The notes beneath the pieces are model-generated. The model worked only from the letters and a program-made list of their open reading frames with translations. It was not told the origin of the DNA and did no database searches. Below, piece after piece: positions 62,532 through 64,000 of a stretch of 64,000 nt of DNA. Position 1 is the stretch's first letter, and each line of letters opens with the position of its first letter. Source of the DNA: Lancefieldella parvula DSM 20469. GTDB lineage: Bacteria; Actinomycetota; Coriobacteriia; Coriobacteriales; Atopobiaceae. A program made the position numbers and the translations under genes. The DNA lies in the NCBI RefSeq assembly GCF_000024225.1, contig NC_013203.1:682001-746000 (forward strand), read 5' to 3'.

Positions 62532-63653
62532 ATGCGTTGTCCAAACTGTGGATCTGAGGTCGATGAAGGTGCTTTAACCTGCCCTCATTGTCAAATTGAT
62601 CTAAGTTTGACTCAAAGAATTCCTGTTGCTCAAGCTCATTGGTGCCCTCATTGTGGCGCTTTAGTGCCCGCTGCTGCAGAAAGTTGCCCAAAGTGCGGTC
62701 TTCCTCTGCCACAGGCGGTGCCTGCCACTCGTCCAGCTCGAGCCATCAGGCCTACGCGCGATATTAAGCTCCCAGAGATTGACGCAGCTCCAGTGTCTGG
62801 CGAGAAGACCAATTCACTCGTAGACGCTGGGCACGATGCAGTATCTTTTGCTTCGGCAGATTCTACATCCTTGCAACAAACGCCAACTGACAATGCTGAC
62901 CCAGATGCCACTAGCGCGTTTGCCTCGGTAAACCGCAGGCCGGCTCCTCGTTTTGAATCTGCAATTCCTTCCGAACCTTCAAGAGAAAATCTTCCTGAGG
63001 CAGAAGGAATCCCTCGTACACGTGTTATTCTGCTCTCGGCGCTTCTTGTCACATCACTGGTGGTTGCTGCTATTTTTATCCTTACACATCCATGGGATCC
63101 TCAGGCAACTGATAATCGCGCAAAAGTCGAAGCACCGGTTTCATCTACTCCTACCACCACTCCTGTTGCACACCTAACGGGTCAAGACACCAGTGGTACT
63201 CAGCAAAATACAAGTTCGGATGCTGTTTTTGACGCGCTTAATAGTGATTATCAGAAGCTAGGAGACCTCTCAAAACGCCTTGATGATAACGAGAAAACCT
63301 TTGATCAGGTTGCCATTACTGGCTCTGATCAAGAGCGCTCTGATGGTCAGCAAGAAGCAGAGCAGATTTCGCTGGATATTAGCAATGTCATCTCTGACCT
63401 ATCTAGTCTTGACGACTCCAACGGGAACTATCGTCAGTCTATTGAAAATCTCACCAAGCTTGGTAACTGGCTTCGTAACCGTTCTGATGCTTTGAGCGAG
63501 GGATGGAAGCGCTCAGTTGCTTCTTCTAATCCTTCTCAGGACAAAGAGAAAATATTGGCACCAGTCGATAACATTCGTGACTCTAGCGGTTCCAGCTCAT
63601 ACCAGAAACTTTTTGATGAAAATTACGTGAATTGGAAGCCACAAAAGCAGTAA
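62532..63653 (+). CDS. Zinc-ribbon membrane protein with extracytoplasmic tail
   Basis: A 373-residue protein. The first 60 residues contain two zinc ribbons (CPNC...CPHC and CPHC...CPKC), followed by a long disordered Pro/Ala/Ser segment. One membrane helix VILLSALLVTSLVVAAIFIL lies near residues 163-182, and an extracytoplasmic helical domain follows (from about residue 220), rich in Ser, Asp and Gln. No catalytic motif is seen. It may be a sensor or scaffold. GGAGGGT precedes the ATG. It lies 33 bases after the ATPase and may share its transcript. One in-frame GGCGAGAA copy (62799). Confidence 0.75.
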   Translation: MRCPNCGSEVDEGALTCPHCQIDLSLTQRIPVAQAHWCPHCGALVPAAAESCPKCGLPLPQAVPATRPARAIRPTRDIKLPEIDAAPVSGEKTNSLVDAGHDAVSFASADSTSLQQTPTDNADPDATSAFASVNRRPAPRFESAIPSEPSRENLPEAEGIPRTRVILLSALLVTSLVVAAIFILTHPWDPQATDNRAKVEAPVSSTPTTTPVAHLTGQDTSGTQQNTSSDAVFDALNSDYQKLGDLSKRLDDNEKTFDQVAITGSDQERSDGQQEAEQISLDISNVISDLSSLDDSNGNYRQSIENLTKLGNWLRNRSDALSEGWKRSVASSNPSQDKEKILAPVDNIRDSSGSSSYQKLFDENYVNWKPQKQ

Positions 63654-63697
63654 AAATCTACCGTTCAGGTGCTTTAATTTCAAAAATCTCATCATAC

Positions 63698-63706
63698 TGG
63701 TAAAAT
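63698..63706 (+). promoter_or_regulatory. Extended -10 promoter for the cyclophilin gene
   Basis: TGGTAAAAT, an extended -10 element about 80 bases before the ATG at 63786. A short hairpin CTAAGAG/CTCTTAG (63734-63760) with a T-rich loop follows it in the leader. Confidence 0.45.
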
Positions 63707-63785
63707 AAGTAGGTTAGAAAAGAAGTTCTTTATTTCTAAGAGTTTCTCGTTTTTTCTCTTAGATGTAAAGAAGCTTGGAGGCATT

Positions 63786-64000
63786 ATGTTTGGACTTGAT
63801 CCATTGTATACACCAGAGCGCCAGGTAACTGGTACTGAGGTAGCTGTTTTTGATACCAACAAGGGAATCATTAAGGTTCAGCTTGATGGTAAGGGTGCAC
63901 CTATTCATGTAGCAAACTTCTGCGAGCTTGCAGAGTCTGGCTTCTACGACAATACCAAGTTTCACCGTCTTGTCCCTGGCTTTGTTGTTCAGGGTGGAGA
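63786..64000 (+). CDS. Cyclophilin-type peptidyl-prolyl isomerase, partial
   Basis: The window ends inside this gene. The 71 residues visible start MFGLDPLYTPERQV and contain the family signature ANFCELAESGFYDNTKFHRL followed by VPGFVVQGG, including the catalytic Arg in FHRL. The ATG has GGAGG 4 bases upstream. It is cytoplasmic or membrane-associated depending on the missing C-terminus. It is not obviously co-transcribed with the upstream zinc-ribbon gene because a promoter candidate lies between them. Confidence 0.92.
   Translation, partial: MFGLDPLYTPERQVTGTEVAVFDTNKGIIKVQLDGKGAPIHVANFCELAESGFYDNTKFHRLVPGFVVQGG

Noticed and set aside
1485-62806. KOPS- or Chi-like explanation for the GGCGAGAA motif
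   Set aside because: Both known types are strongly strand-biased along a replichore; the copies here are balanced (14 against 11) within one window.
1485-62806. GGCGAGAA copies as a CRISPR array or mobile repeat
   Set aside because: The copies are short, isolated, irregularly spaced and mostly inside genes; there are no spacers and no cas genes.

Overview
The window looks like a piece of an Actinomycetota chromosome of the class Coriobacteriia, most likely an Atopobiaceae member (Lancefieldella/Atopobium/Olsenella type). This is an inference from moderate GC, the strictly fermentative gene set (adhE, pflAB, pta, ackA, gdhA), trpS, thrS and valS of bacterial type, and the small coriobacterial membrane and zinc-ribbon proteins. 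There is no prophage, insertion sequence or CRISPR array. Genes are dense on both strands and many are separated by clear hairpin terminators.

Layout. 0-7 kb: NADP glutamate dehydrogenase, a 3-methyladenine glycosylase, and carAB behind a leader that resembles a pyrimidine attenuator. 7-13.4 kb: tRNA-Leu, trigger factor, clpP and clpX, then on the minus strand a GT8 glycosyltransferase, a TatD-type hydrolase and tcdA. 13.6-22.1 kb: valS, then a one-carbon/folate run (fhs, fchA-like cyclodeaminase/cyclohydrolase, folD, folE, folC) and a zinc-ribbon membrane protein. 22.2-27.6 kb: thrS with a structured leader, a GC-rich degenerate PLP-enzyme-like gene, and adhE. 27.8-34.8 kb: a minus-strand accessory block (nuclease-like protein, thyA-folA, small membrane protein, Nudix, thioesterase, membrane protein with 11-residue repeats, HD protein, lipid kinase). 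34.8-44.8 kb: rnd, a membrane zinc peptidase, xseAB, a HIT protein, ackA, a GalM-like epimerase, pta, then glf and a GT2 transferase. 44.8-52 kb: maf, ferredoxin, a vanZ remnant, an RNA m5U methyltransferase, trpS, pflA and pyruvate formate-lyase encoded as two genes. 52.3-59.8 kb: a 5-formyl-THF cyclo-ligase and a shikimate cluster (aroB, aroA, aroC, chorismate mutase, an aroE-aroK fusion, and a PTS-EIIB/type II dehydroquinase fusion), with an eda-type aldolase on the opposite strand. 59.9-64 kb: tRNA-Arg, a CtpE-like P-type ATPase, a zinc-ribbon membrane protein and the start of a cyclophilin.

Four things stand out. (1) Pyruvate formate-lyase is split: the 718-residue catalytic protein lacks the glycyl-radical C-terminus, which is a separate 83-residue protein encoded next to it. 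(2) A PTS EIIB domain with its phosphorylatable Cys is fused to an apparently intact type II 3-dehydroquinase. (3) The octamer GGCGAGAA occurs 25 times on the two strands where about 2 would be expected by chance; it is always flanked by W before and R after, is balanced between strands, and also appears in intergenic hairpins, like a DNA uptake sequence. (4) FolD lacks the Lys and Gln of its active site and lies directly downstream of a cyclohydrolase-family gene, which suggests the two folate activities have been divided between two proteins.
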